Source of the DNA: JBEBSD01 sp040394475
GTDB lineage: Bacteria > Bacteroidota > Bacteroidia > Cytophagales > Spirosomataceae
DNA: 64,000 nt
Assembly (NCBI GenBank): GCA_040394475.1
Contig: JBEBSD010000005.1
Location: 62,001-126,000 of the forward strand
Direction of reading: 5' to 3'
Shown here: positions 16,855 to 24,812 of the stretch, piece after piece
Numbering within the stretch: the stretch's first letter is position 1
Layout: each line of letters begins with the position of its first letter
Notes under the pieces: model-generated
What the model was told of the DNA's origin: nothing
The model's database searches: none
What the model saw: the letters and a program-made list of their open reading frames with translations, nothing else
Position numbers and translations under genes: made by a program

Positions 16855-17931
16855 ATGAATATGAAGGAGCAGGTACTTAAAAATAGTGGAACGAATAAAA
16901 GAACTGAAAACCGGGGCGGTAAAACCGGCGTACTGATCGCGAACCTGGGAACCCCGGACTCTACCGGTACAGCGGATGTACGGAGGTATCTGAGGCAGTT
17001 CCTGATGGACGGCCGGGTAATGGATATTCCGTATTGGACGCGCTGGTACCTGGTTAACCTGATTATTGCCCCCTTTCGCGCCCCGAAATCGGCTGCGGTG
17101 TATAAGAAGGTCTGGCTGTCGGAAGGCTCGCCCCTGAAGGTGTACGGGTATGCGGTGGAGCAGCAATTACAGGCAACCCTGGGGCCGGAGTACCTTGTCA
17201 AATTGGGCATGCGTTACCAGAACCCGTCGATAGCGTCCGCTTTGCAGTCGTTTCAGCGGGAAGATATGGAACGGATTATTGTGGTTCCGTTTTTTCCGCA
17301 GTATGCTTCTGCCACTACCGGTTCCATTCATGAGGAAGTCATGAGGGTGCTGCAGCGCTGGCAGATTATTCCGGAACTGTCGTTTGTCAATAGTTTTTTT
17401 GATCACCCGGGCCTCATCCGGGGATTTGTGGATTCGGCCGGGAAGTGGCTGGGGCAGGATACGTATGAGCATTATGTGTTCAGCTACCATGGCCTTCCGG
17501 AACGGCAGCTGCGCAAGGCATATGTAACAGGCCATGATTGTGAGAAGAGCGGATGCCGGAAGGCGCTTACGGTCTCCAACCGGCATTGTTACCTCGCGCA
17601 ATGTTTCGAAACCACCCGGCTGATCAGCAATGAACTGAATATCCCGGAAGACCGGCGTACGACTTGCTTTCAGTCCCGTTTGGGGAAGGAACCCTGGATC
17701 CAGCCCTATACGGAGGATAAAGTAACGGAACTGGCGGCACAGGGTGTGAAAAAGGTGCTGGCGTTCTCGCCGGCTTTTGTAGCGGATTGCCTGGAAACCA
17801 CCGAGGAAGTAGGTGTCGAATACCGGGATTTATTTCTGGAAAAGGGCGGACAAACCTGGGACCTGGTTGAAAGTTTGAACGCCAGTAAAATTTGGATTGA
17901 TACGTTGGCGGACTTGGTTTGGAAGGCTTGA
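16855..17931 (+). CDS. hemH: Ferrochelatase
   Basis: This protein inserts ferrous iron into protoporphyrin IX, the last step of protoheme synthesis. It has the signature YHGLPERQ with the metal-binding His, FQSRLGKEPWIQPYTE, and FSPAFVADCLETTEEVGVEYR with the second conserved His position replaced by the usual Glu-rich motif. A cysteine-bearing insertion, DCEKSGC...HCYLAQC, follows the first motif and could bind an Fe-S cluster; that is an inference. The frame opens at a TTG at 16846, but ATG at 16855 (MNMKEQ) is the better start and gives 358 residues. A -7-like TATTTTTG lies at 16841-16848. Confidence 0.92.
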   Translation: MNMKEQVLKNSGTNKRTENRGGKTGVLIANLGTPDSTGTADVRRYLRQFLMDGRVMDIPYWTRWYLVNLIIAPFRAPKSAAVYKKVWLSEGSPLKVYGYAVEQQLQATLGPEYLVKLGMRYQNPSIASALQSFQREDMERIIVVPFFPQYASATTGSIHEEVMRVLQRWQIIPELSFVNSFFDHPGLIRGFVDSAGKWLGQDTYEHYVFSYHGLPERQLRKAYVTGHDCEKSGCRKALTVSNRHCYLAQCFETTRLISNELNIPEDRRTTCFQSRLGKEPWIQPYTEDKVTELAAQGVKKVLAFSPAFVADCLETTEEVGVEYRDLFLEKGGQTWDLVESLNASKIWIDTLADLVWKA

Positions 17932-17936
17932 GGGGG

Positions 17937-17983
17937 TATCGGCTATCGGAAATCGGCAGTCAGCGATTAGGTGTTAGGTTTTT
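17937..17983. repeat. Dispersed composite repeat copy
   Basis: The sequence ggctatcggaaatcggcagt followed by cagcgattaggtgttaggtt, directly after hemH, is the inverted form of the CCTAACACC plus GCTGACTGCCGAT repeats seen at 35.95-36.05 kb and 51.68-51.76 kb. Confidence 0.6.
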
Positions 17984-18118
17984 TGGGGGGGCTGATTGGT
18001 TGAAAAAGTAGAGACAATTATTATTTATCGGTGTAAGTCCGGGTGGTGTGGCGCCGGCGCGACTTTTTTAGGATCAGACTATGCTGCCGAAAAATACTGA
18101 AAACTAAATTTTGTACAC

Positions 18119-18697
18119 GTGAAAATAGCCATCATCTCGACCTCTTCCCGGAAGGGAAGTAATTCCTTGAAAGCGGCGCGCTATGCGCAGTCGCTTTTAG
18201 CGGAAATGGGGAAGCACACAATCAAACTGGTAAGTTTTGAAGGAGCGGATATCCCGATGATCGGTCGTGACGAAGTGCGTCCGGATCAGCTTACGGCTTT
18301 TCAGAAAAAGCTGACAGAGGCCTGGGCTGAGGCCGAGCTGGTCGTGTTTACTGTTCCGGAATATAACTGGATCACCAGCGGCGAGCTGATCAATGCCATG
18401 CACCAGCTCGGTACGAATGCGTTTGCACATTTATTCGAGAATAAGGTTTTTGCCCTTATCGGGGTCTCCAATGGAAGAGGAGGAAGGAGGCCTTGCCTGG
18501 AAATCGGTATCCTGCTCAACAAGCTGATCAGCTTTTTAAACCGGCAGTCGGTGGTTTCCCCCAAGATTTTCGAATCGCACGAAACCCAGAAGAACCTGGA
18601 TGAAAAGGGTGTTCCCACCGGTAATCGGATTTACGACAAGGGGATCGCAGATTTTCTGACCTATAGTCTGTCCCTGGCCGAAAGATGGCACGCTTAA
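18119..18697 (+). CDS. NADPH-dependent FMN reductase family protein
   Basis: This 192-residue flavodoxin-fold protein starts with the flavin phosphate loop ISTSSRKGSNS and has the FMN-binding stretches VPEYNWITSGELINAM and SNGRGGRRP. Family members reduce flavins, quinones or azo compounds with NAD(P)H; the natural substrate is not readable. The start is GTG at 18119. Its 3' end overlaps that of the cysteine desulfurase gene on the other strand by 4 bases. Confidence 0.85.
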   Translation: MKIAIISTSSRKGSNSLKAARYAQSLLAEMGKHTIKLVSFEGADIPMIGRDEVRPDQLTAFQKKLTEAWAEAELVVFTVPEYNWITSGELINAMHQLGTNAFAHLFENKVFALIGVSNGRGGRRPCLEIGILLNKLISFLNRQSVVSPKIFESHETQKNLDEKGVPTGNRIYDKGIADFLTYSLSLAERWHA

Positions 18698-19839
18698 AGC
18701 CGCCTTTCTTTTTCGTAGATAGCGACCAGGGTATCGACTGCATAATCTACCTCTTCTTTCGTGGTATACTTCCCGAAAGAAAAGCGTACGCTGGGACGTT
18801 CGGAATCTTTTGAAATGGCCTGCAGCACATGGGAGCCTATTTCGGTGCCGCTGGTGCAGGCGCTTCCGCCGGATGCCGATATGCCGGCAATGTCCAGGTT
18901 AAACAATAACATGTCGTTGATCGCGGTTATCGGAAGGGATACATTGAGGACGGTATACAGACTTTTTTCCGGGTCGGCAGAAAGACCGTTAAAAGTAACT
19001 CCCGCTATCCGGGCCAGCAGCTGGTCCCGCATGTGGAGTTTTAAAGCAAGTATCCGGCTTCGCAATGCCGCCATATCGCGATAGGCGATCTCCAGCGCCC
19101 TGGCAGCGCCTGCGATACCATAGCTGTTTTCGGTTCCCCCGCGCATGTTCCGTTCCTGGGCCCCGCCGTGCAGAAACGGAGGGATGCGTATTCCCGCGCG
19201 CTGGTAAAAAAAACCGACGCCTTTAGGGCCGTGGAACTTGTGGGCGGCTCCTACGATAAAATGGGCTTTTAATTGTTGCACGTCGTGAACATAATGACCC
19301 ATGGTCTGAACGGTATCGGTATGAAAAAGGGCATCATGCGCTTCACAGAGCGCTCCAATAGCCTGAATATCATACAAGTTGCCAATTTCGTTGTTGCCGT
19401 GCATGAGCGAAACCAGGGACCGGGCAGACGTCCGGAGCAAGTGCTCCAAATGCTCCAGGTCCAGCTCGCCGTCCGCATTGACGTTGACCATGCTCAGCTC
19501 GATTTGTCCTCTTTGCTGCAGGTATTGCAACGTATGCAACACGGCGTGGTGCTCCAGCGGGGAGGTAATCGCATGCCGGATACCGTAGGTTTCGATGGCG
19601 CCCCGGAGCACAGTATTGTCGGCTTCCGTCCCGCCGGAAGTAAAAAACAGTTCTGAGGGGGAGGCATTCAGTAATTCGGCGATGACTTTCCGCGACCGTT
19701 CAATCACCGACCGGGCCTGCCTTCCGTGCATGTGGATCGAAGAAGGGTTTCCGAAGTTAGCCTGCATCAGCGGTAGCATCACTTCCAGCACTTCCGGATC
19801 CATGGGAGTGGTTGCGGCATTGTCAAGATAGGCTTTCAT
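18694..19839 (-). CDS. Cysteine desulfurase, NifS/IscS family
   Basis: This 381-residue PLP enzyme takes sulfur from cysteine for Fe-S clusters or thio-modification. The PLP-binding Lys is in GAAHKFHGPKG, the PLP-stacking His in SPLEHHAV, and the active Cys in the loop SGGSACTSGT. N-terminal YLDNAATTPMDP is typical. The short loop around the cysteine places it in the IscS/NifS group rather than SufS. It starts 6 bases after the phosphomutase gene, probably as the last gene of a leftward operon with alpha-E, Anbu and glmM. No IscU or SufU scaffold lies beside it. Confidence 0.93.
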   Translation of the reverse strand: MKAYLDNAATTPMDPEVLEVMLPLMQANFGNPSSIHMHGRQARSVIERSRKVIAELLNASPSELFFTSGGTEADNTVLRGAIETYGIRHAITSPLEHHAVLHTLQYLQQRGQIELSMVNVNADGELDLEHLEHLLRTSARSLVSLMHGNNEIGNLYDIQAIGALCEAHDALFHTDTVQTMGHYVHDVQQLKAHFIVGAAHKFHGPKGVGFFYQRAGIRIPPFLHGGAQERNMRGGTENSYGIAGAARALEIAYRDMAALRSRILALKLHMRDQLLARIAGVTFNGLSADPEKSLYTVLNVSLPITAINDMLLFNLDIAGISASGGSACTSGTEIGSHVLQAISKDSERPSVRFSFGKYTTKEEVDYAVDTLVAIYEKERRL

Positions 19840-19845
19840 AAGGCC

Positions 19846-21249
19846 TTATTCGTTGGGTGCAGACAAGATTTCTTTGATGTCTGCAATGAGTTTATTGGCG
19901 AGATTATTGGCTGTAGAAAGTGTCTCCGATTCCGCATAAATACGGATAATCGGTTCGGTGTTTGATTTCCGCAGGTGTACCCATTCTTTGTCGAACTCGA
20001 TGCGCACCCCGTCGATGGTGCTGATCGGCCTTTTGGCATATTTCTGCTGGATACGCAGCAGAATGTGATCCACATCAATATCGGGAGTGAGCTCGATTTT
20101 GTTCTTTGAAATATAGTAATTCGGATAGGACCGCCGCAATGCAAGGGTCGATTTGCCCGATTTTGCCAGGTAGGTCAGGAAAAGTGCAATACCCACCAGC
20201 GCATCCCGGCCGTAGTGCAGTTCCGGGTAGATGACCCCGCCGTTCCCTTCCCCGCCAATGACAGCCTGGTGTTGCTTCATGGCCTCGACGACATTGACTT
20301 CACCTACCGCAGCGGCATAATAACTGCCGCCGGCTTTCACGGTAATATCTCGCAAGGCGGCGGTAGAAGACAAATTGGAAACAGTGTTTCCGGGTTGGTT
20401 TTTCAGAATATAATCGGCTACAGCGACCAGGGTGTATTCTTCCCCAAACGGAGATCCGTCTTCACAAATAAGCGCGAGCCGATCCACGTCCGGGTCGACT
20501 ACAATCCCGAGGTGATAGCTGTTGTGTTCGATCTCGTTGCAGATTTCGTGAAGATGTTCCGGAAGAGGTTCCGGGTTGTGGGCAAAATTACCGGTAGGCT
20601 CACAATTGATCCTGAGGATGTTTTCGGGTTTTACACCGAGTGCCTCCAGCAGCCGGGGAACGGCAATCCCTCCGGTTGAATTAACGGCGTCAAGGGCAAT
20701 ACGGAAATTGGCCCGGGCAATCACTTCGGGATCTACCAGGGGCAGTTCGAGGATACGTTCAATATGGGTGTCGAGGAAGGAATCGTTGCGCTCGTAGGAT
20801 CCGAGATGCTTGATATCCGCATAATTCACGTCGCCGTCCTCCGCAATCTGCAGGATCCCGGCGCCATCCGCGGCCGACAAAAACTCGCCCTCGCTATTCA
20901 GAAGTTTCAGTGCATTCCACTGCATGGGGTTATGACTGGCCGTCAAGATAATACCGCCGTCTGCGGCTAACCCGGTTACGGCCATTTCTACAGTCGGGGT
21001 GGTGGAGAAACCCAGATCAATTACACTTAAGCCGACGCCCTGCAGCGTCGATGCGACCAGGCCGCTGACCATCGGTCCGGACAAGCGGGCGTCCCGGCCA
21101 ATGATAACCGTTCGGGCGGCCGGGTTTTTCCGGAGAAGCCAGGTGCCGTATGCCGCAACGTATTTGACCACATCGGGAGGAGTGAGGCCGTGGCCCGGCT
21201 GTCCGCCAATAGTACCCCGTATGCCGGAGATAGACTTGATTAATGACAC
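19846..21249 (-). CDS. glmM: Phosphoglucosamine mutase / phosphomannomutase family
   Basis: This 467-residue alpha-D-phosphohexomutase has the phosphoserine loop TASHNPMQWNALK, the metal loop DPDVDRLALI, the sugar-binding GEGNGGVIYP and the phosphate-binding RKSNTEPIIRIYAE. The initial SGIRGTIGG fits GlmM-type enzymes that convert glucosamine 6-phosphate to the 1-phosphate for cell wall synthesis. A mannose or glucose substrate cannot be excluded. The start is GTG at 21249 (GTG TCA TTA ATC). It follows the Anbu gene by 29 bases. Confidence 0.85.
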   Translation of the reverse strand: MSLIKSISGIRGTIGGQPGHGLTPPDVVKYVAAYGTWLLRKNPAARTVIIGRDARLSGPMVSGLVASTLQGVGLSVIDLGFSTTPTVEMAVTGLAADGGIILTASHNPMQWNALKLLNSEGEFLSAADGAGILQIAEDGDVNYADIKHLGSYERNDSFLDTHIERILELPLVDPEVIARANFRIALDAVNSTGGIAVPRLLEALGVKPENILRINCEPTGNFAHNPEPLPEHLHEICNEIEHNSYHLGIVVDPDVDRLALICEDGSPFGEEYTLVAVADYILKNQPGNTVSNLSSTAALRDITVKAGGSYYAAAVGEVNVVEAMKQHQAVIGGEGNGGVIYPELHYGRDALVGIALFLTYLAKSGKSTLALRRSYPNYYISKNKIELTPDIDVDHILLRIQQKYAKRPISTIDGVRIEFDKEWVHLRKSNTEPIIRIYAESETLSTANNLANKLIADIKEILSAPNE

Positions 21250-21278
21250 GTTATTATAGTTAATGTGGAAGATGAAAG

Positions 21279-22037
21279 TTATGTATTATGAATGGCGGAC
21301 GTTGGTGCTCCGTCGGGCAATTTGCTGAAAGCAGGTTCCATCCAGTCGACGGGAAGTTTCTGAACGGCATTTTTTAAAATAGCTCCCCATTGTTTGCCGA
21401 TATAATCGACGTCGTCTTTTTCAAAACGGTGCTCGATCATCCGGAAGGTGTCTTTTTGATAAAGGACGACGTCAATGGGATAATCCACATCGTTACTACT
21501 GACCCGGGTTGAATCAAAGGACAGGAAGCCCATTTTCAAGGCCTCCTCCATCGAACTGTTGTAATGGAGTCCCCGGTATAAAATGGGTTTGCCATAACCC
21601 GAATTGCCAATAATAATAAACGGCGAACCTTGCCCTACTTCTACCCAGTTGCCTTCCGGGTAGAGCAGGAACAGCTTATGCTCGTCGTCTTTTTCGAGCT
21701 GACCGCCTACAATCGAAAAAAGATTGAAATTTAGTCCCGCCCGCGTCAGCGAGTCACCATCTTCTTCCGCTACCCGCCGCACCTGTTCCCCAAATGCATT
21801 GACGGCCTTGTACATCTTATCGAAGGTCGGATCCCGCTCTTCGAGCACTTCTTTGAAATAGGCAATGGCCTTGTCCCGGACAGAACGCAGCCCGGAGGTC
21901 ATAATAAACATGGAATGGTGCTCCAGCTGGTGAATGGAAACCTTCTTGTTGGTGGAAACCTCTGTACCGGATGTTAAGCGGGTATCGGCAATTGCGACAA
22001 GACCGGATGCCAGCTTAATACCAAGGCAATATGTCAT
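21279..22037 (-). CDS. Anbu, proteasome-like N-terminal nucleophile peptidase
   Basis: This 252-residue protein begins MTYCLGIKLASGLVAIADTR, the start of the bacterial Anbu family, where removal of Met exposes Thr2 as the nucleophile. The conserved Asp (ADTRLTSG), Lys (NKKVS) and Ser/Gly (SGLRS) positions of proteasome beta folds are seen. Anbu assembles into helical or ring structures whose role is unsettled. Elsewhere it is typically encoded with an alpha-E protein, an ATP-grasp enzyme and a transglutaminase-like protein. Here only the alpha-E gene is present, 76 bases upstream. Confidence 0.88.
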   Translation of the reverse strand: MTYCLGIKLASGLVAIADTRLTSGTEVSTNKKVSIHQLEHHSMFIMTSGLRSVRDKAIAYFKEVLEERDPTFDKMYKAVNAFGEQVRRVAEEDGDSLTRAGLNFNLFSIVGGQLEKDDEHKLFLLYPEGNWVEVGQGSPFIIIGNSGYGKPILYRGLHYNSSMEEALKMGFLSFDSTRVSSNDVDYPIDVVLYQKDTFRMIEHRFEKDDVDYIGKQWGAILKNAVQKLPVDWMEPAFSKLPDGAPTSAIHNT

Positions 22038-22113
22038 AAACCGATGTGCCTAAATGAATGTATGCTTATTTCTCTGGTTGCGAATTTAACAAAAACTTCC
22101 ATCGGTTGCAGTA

Positions 22114-23097
22114 TCAGGACTGGAATTGTGTCTGTTTGTATTGTATTTGCGATTGGGTGGGCTTTAGTCCGAAGTAGGAATCGTAGATGGCTTTGTCTAC
22201 CTCGTTGTTACGCTTTTGAAACTGGTCGAGATACAGGTGCAGCCCCTTTTTGAAGATCGTTTCTTCTTCGGTGTACTCAATCTCGCTGCGTAGTTTGCTG
22301 AGCAGCTTTTCGGCCGGATTGGTCGCTCCTTTGTCAGGACTGCTGCCTGCAATGGCATAAATGGACAACTCCGACTGGATCAGGGAATAGGTAATAGACC
22401 GTGGGAAATACCGGTCGAGGATGAGGAAGGAAACGACGTTGAAAGGGGTCAGCGCCTTGTGGGTTTGCCGGTACATGTTGTAGGCGCTGACCGATTTGAG
22501 GACAGCGGTCCAGAGAATCAGATCCAGGGTCGAATTGGGGTTGTCTTCCTGTTGGGTATAATACTTGACATCCAGAAACCGGGAGCTTTTGTCGGCGCGT
22601 TCGAGATGTCGCCCCAGCCGGCCAAAATGCCAGGCTTCGTTACGCGTAAAGGTCGAATCTACAATGCCATGATAAAACTGGCAGTTGGCTTTTATGTCTT
22701 CAAAAAAGTCCTGCATTTTTTCGGAATGGGTATCCGGAGAGGCATTGCGGAGTTTCAGGTAGAGCGCGTTGATGCTCTCCCACATTTCTTTGGTGATGGT
22801 CTCACGGATGGTCCGGGCATTTTCACGGGCAGCGCTCAAACAACTTAAAATGGAATTGGGGTTACGTTTGTCGAACGTCATAAAATTAATGACATCTTCC
22901 CGGTTGGCTTTGTCGTAGTAGTTAAAAAAGAGTGTGTGGTCAGCGGTGGCCACAAGCAGCGGCTCCCATTGTTCGTTTACCGTGGGCGGAAGGTCAAGCG
23001 CAAGATTAAAGTTGACACCTACAAAGCGTGCGTAGTTTTCGACCCGTTCCATGTAGCGGTTGGTCCAGTAAATAGAATTGGCAACTCGACTCAACAT
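22114..23097 (-). CDS. Alpha-E domain protein (DUF403), Anbu partner
   Basis: This 327-residue, mainly helical protein starts MLSRVANSIYWTNRYMERVENYAR, characteristic of the alpha-E family. Further family features are the EAWHFGRLGRHLERADKSSRFLDVKY segment and a helical C-terminus. The molecular function is unknown; the family occurs with Anbu, a circularly permuted ATP-grasp and transglutaminase-like proteins, a set proposed to act in peptide-bond formation or processing. It is the first gene of the leftward set, preceded by 500 bases of non-coding sequence. Confidence 0.88.
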   Translation of the reverse strand: MLSRVANSIYWTNRYMERVENYARFVGVNFNLALDLPPTVNEQWEPLLVATADHTLFFNYYDKANREDVINFMTFDKRNPNSILSCLSAARENARTIRETITKEMWESINALYLKLRNASPDTHSEKMQDFFEDIKANCQFYHGIVDSTFTRNEAWHFGRLGRHLERADKSSRFLDVKYYTQQEDNPNSTLDLILWTAVLKSVSAYNMYRQTHKALTPFNVVSFLILDRYFPRSITYSLIQSELSIYAIAGSSPDKGATNPAEKLLSKLRSEIEYTEEETIFKKGLHLYLDQFQKRNNEVDKAIYDSYFGLKPTQSQIQYKQTQFQS

Positions 23098-23267
23098 AAG
23101 CGATGTTCTTAATGTTTGGTAAAAATTTAATTCAAGTAGGGAATAGCCGGGTTATTTTCCAATAATGCAAAATAGTATTTCGCTATATAATAAAATAGCA
23201 GATGATGTATTTCGTTTTAAAAGGACAACAGATTATTGGTAAAGTGCAAAAAATGGCGATAGAAGGC

Positions 23268-23486
23268 AACACGGGCGCGGAGTTTTTTAACACGGAGGTG
23301 CACGGAGTTTTAACACGGAGGTGCACGGAGTTTTAACACGGAGGTACACGGAGTTTTAACACGGAGCAACACGGAGTTTTTTAACACGGAGGTGCACGGA
23401 GTTTTTTAACACGGAGCAACACGGAGTTTTTTAACACGGAGGTGCACGGAGTTTTAACACGGAGGTACACAGAGGTTTTAACACGG
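23268..23486. repeat. Tandem array of AACACGGAGGTGCACGGAGTTTT
   Basis: About nine units of 21 to 25 bases repeat, varying mainly in the number of T residues and in gtgc/gtac/caac inside the unit. There are no unique spacers, so it is not a CRISPR array. Its origin and function are unknown. Confidence 0.9.
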
Positions 23487-23567
23487 CCCGGCGCCCGGCT
23501 GGCATTTTATACAGGAAAAGTGGTGAGCTGTCAGTTGATGGTTCTCCGTATAACTTCTATAGTAGTA

Positions 23568-23595
23568 TAGTGGCTATGCGAATGCATAGCCACTA
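23568..23595. terminator. Perfect 12-bp hairpin after the ECF sigma operon
   Basis: TAGTGGCTATGC at 23568-23579 pairs exactly with GCATAGCCACTA at 23584-23595 around a GAAT loop. It lies 22 bases beyond the stop of the leftward small gene. No clear T run follows on the minus strand, so it is a possible terminator or mRNA-stabilising stem. Confidence 0.5.
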
Positions 23596-23617
23596 CCGGG
23601 AAATCAGGATGAAATTT

Positions 23618-23863
23618 TTACAAAGTTACCCCCAGCGAATGCCCGGAGTAGAAGTTGGAATAAGACAGAATGGATGCTACCGTGTTCGTGGAGGGCTGGC
23701 AGGCAATTTTATTCATTTGCTGCCCTATCTCCAGGGAATCCAGGTAAAATGACATTAAATCGTCATTAAGCGCGAGGGCTTCAAGAATCAGATCATTTTC
23801 TTCAGGGGATGTTTCCGAATAGATGTAGCGAACAACATCGTCATAAGTAAAAGTTTTTGTCAT
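23618..23863 (-). CDS. Small acidic protein overlapping the sigma factor gene
   Basis: This 81-residue protein (MTKTFTYDDVVRYIYSETSP...) is largely helical, has no membrane segment and no cysteine motif. Its start lies inside the 3' end of the sigma gene, overlapping by 23 bases, which points to translational coupling. Genes at this position often encode anti-sigma or sigma-associated factors, and the N-terminal part resembles the short cytoplasmic helical region that binds sigma in larger anti-sigma proteins. The function is inferred from position only. Confidence 0.65.
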   Translation of the reverse strand: MTKTFTYDDVVRYIYSETSPEENDLILEALALNDDLMSFYLDSLEIGQQMNKIACQPSTNTVASILSYSNFYSGHSLGVTL

Positions 23864-24437
23864 ATTGCGGGGTACGTTGGCTGAATTGCTTGCGTAAATT
23901 TATCAGCGCGTAACGCATCCTACCCAATGCAGTATTGATACTAACCCCCGTTGCATCGGCAATTTCCTGAAAACTCATGTCTTCATAATGCCGCATAATC
24001 AGCACTTGTCTTTGCACATCCGGTAAGCGCTGTATCATCTCCCGCAACTGTTCGTAGGTCTCCTGACGGATTTGCAGTGATTCTACGGAGTCTTCCGAAA
24101 AATCCAGCGTATTAAAAACACTGCTCCCATCTTCAAACACCACGCTCGGATAGCGTTTATCGCGCCTGAAATAATCAATTGCTAGGTTGTGTGCTATTCT
24201 GATGATCCATGGCAGGAATTTACCTTCTTCGTTATAGCGGCCGGACTTTATGGTATCAATTGCTTTGATGAATGAATCCTGTGTTAAATCTTCAGCAATA
24301 TACTGATCCTTTACTATAAGATATATGGTGGTGTAAACCCTCGACTTGTGACGGTGAACCAGCTTTTCGAAAGCTTTTTCATTACCACGGATGTACAGAG
24401 AAATTAACTCACTGTCGCTAACTTGGATCCTCTCCAT
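23841..24437 (-). CDS. ECF RNA polymerase sigma factor
   Basis: This 198-residue sigma factor has region 2 (EKLVHRHKSRVYTTIYLIVKDQYIAEDLTQDSFIKA, then LPWIIRIAHNLAIDYFRRDKR) and region 4 (LPDVQRQVLIMRHYEDMSFQEIADATGVSINTALGRMRYALINLR), the latter a helix-turn-helix for -35 recognition. It is distinct from the FecI-type factor at 52 kb and has no SusC or FecR neighbour. The only partner is the small overlapping gene. Target genes are unknown. Confidence 0.93.
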   Translation of the reverse strand: MERIQVSDSELISLYIRGNEKAFEKLVHRHKSRVYTTIYLIVKDQYIAEDLTQDSFIKAIDTIKSGRYNEEGKFLPWIIRIAHNLAIDYFRRDKRYPSVVFEDGSSVFNTLDFSEDSVESLQIRQETYEQLREMIQRLPDVQRQVLIMRHYEDMSFQEIADATGVSINTALGRMRYALINLRKQFSQRTPQYDKNFYL

Positions 24438-24812
24438 TTGATGTATTCGATTTAGTTAACGTAGATCCGTGTATCGATATTGTATGCTGGTTTAATTGGT
24501 GAATATGATTTCTTAATTCGTCCTCAGGTGGGAATCGGTTTCAAAGTAATCGATTCGCGCAATTAATTGCAACTATTTCCATATTTTTTTTACGGATCGG
24601 GCAATATTTTTTGCGTATAAGGGGTTTCCGGGAGCGTACACCGGTTAACGATCCTGCATTTAACTGCAAGAAAGGTGCGTGCAAACTAGTGTCGTGTCAA
24701 CGATGCTTTGTCGTATTTCGGACGTTACGGAGAGCCTACGGTCCGCCGCGCGATGACTCCGCTATTTCATAGGTAATACATCACTAGTAGCATGCGCCTT
24801 TCTCGCGGGACT
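24438..24812. other. Non-coding region between sglT and the ECF sigma gene
   Basis: No coding sequence is supported. The half next to the sigma gene is AT-rich and should contain its promoter. The half next to the symporter carries the inverted-repeat element described separately. Confidence 0.6.
24668..24803. other. 136-base segment bounded by imperfect inverted repeats
   Basis: The left end agaaaggtgcgtgcaaactagtg (24669-24691) and the right end cactagtagcatgcgcctttct (24782-24803) are inverted copies with a few mismatches and two one-base gaps. Between them lie about 90 GC-rich bases. It could be a small non-autonomous mobile element or a structured RNA; no flanking target duplication is obvious. 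Confidence 0.45.

Larger units (their letters stand above)
23098..23617. other. Non-coding region between alpha-E and the sigma factor operon
   Basis: No coding sequence is supported in these 520 bases. The part next to alpha-E is AT-rich and probably contains its promoter (ctattttgcat on the minus strand near 23175 resembles a shifted -7 box). The rest holds a tandem repeat and a hairpin, listed separately. Confidence 0.7.

Noticed and set aside
23268..23486. Repeat array considered as CRISPR
   Set aside because: Units follow each other directly, differ in length, and there are no unique spacers or cas genes.
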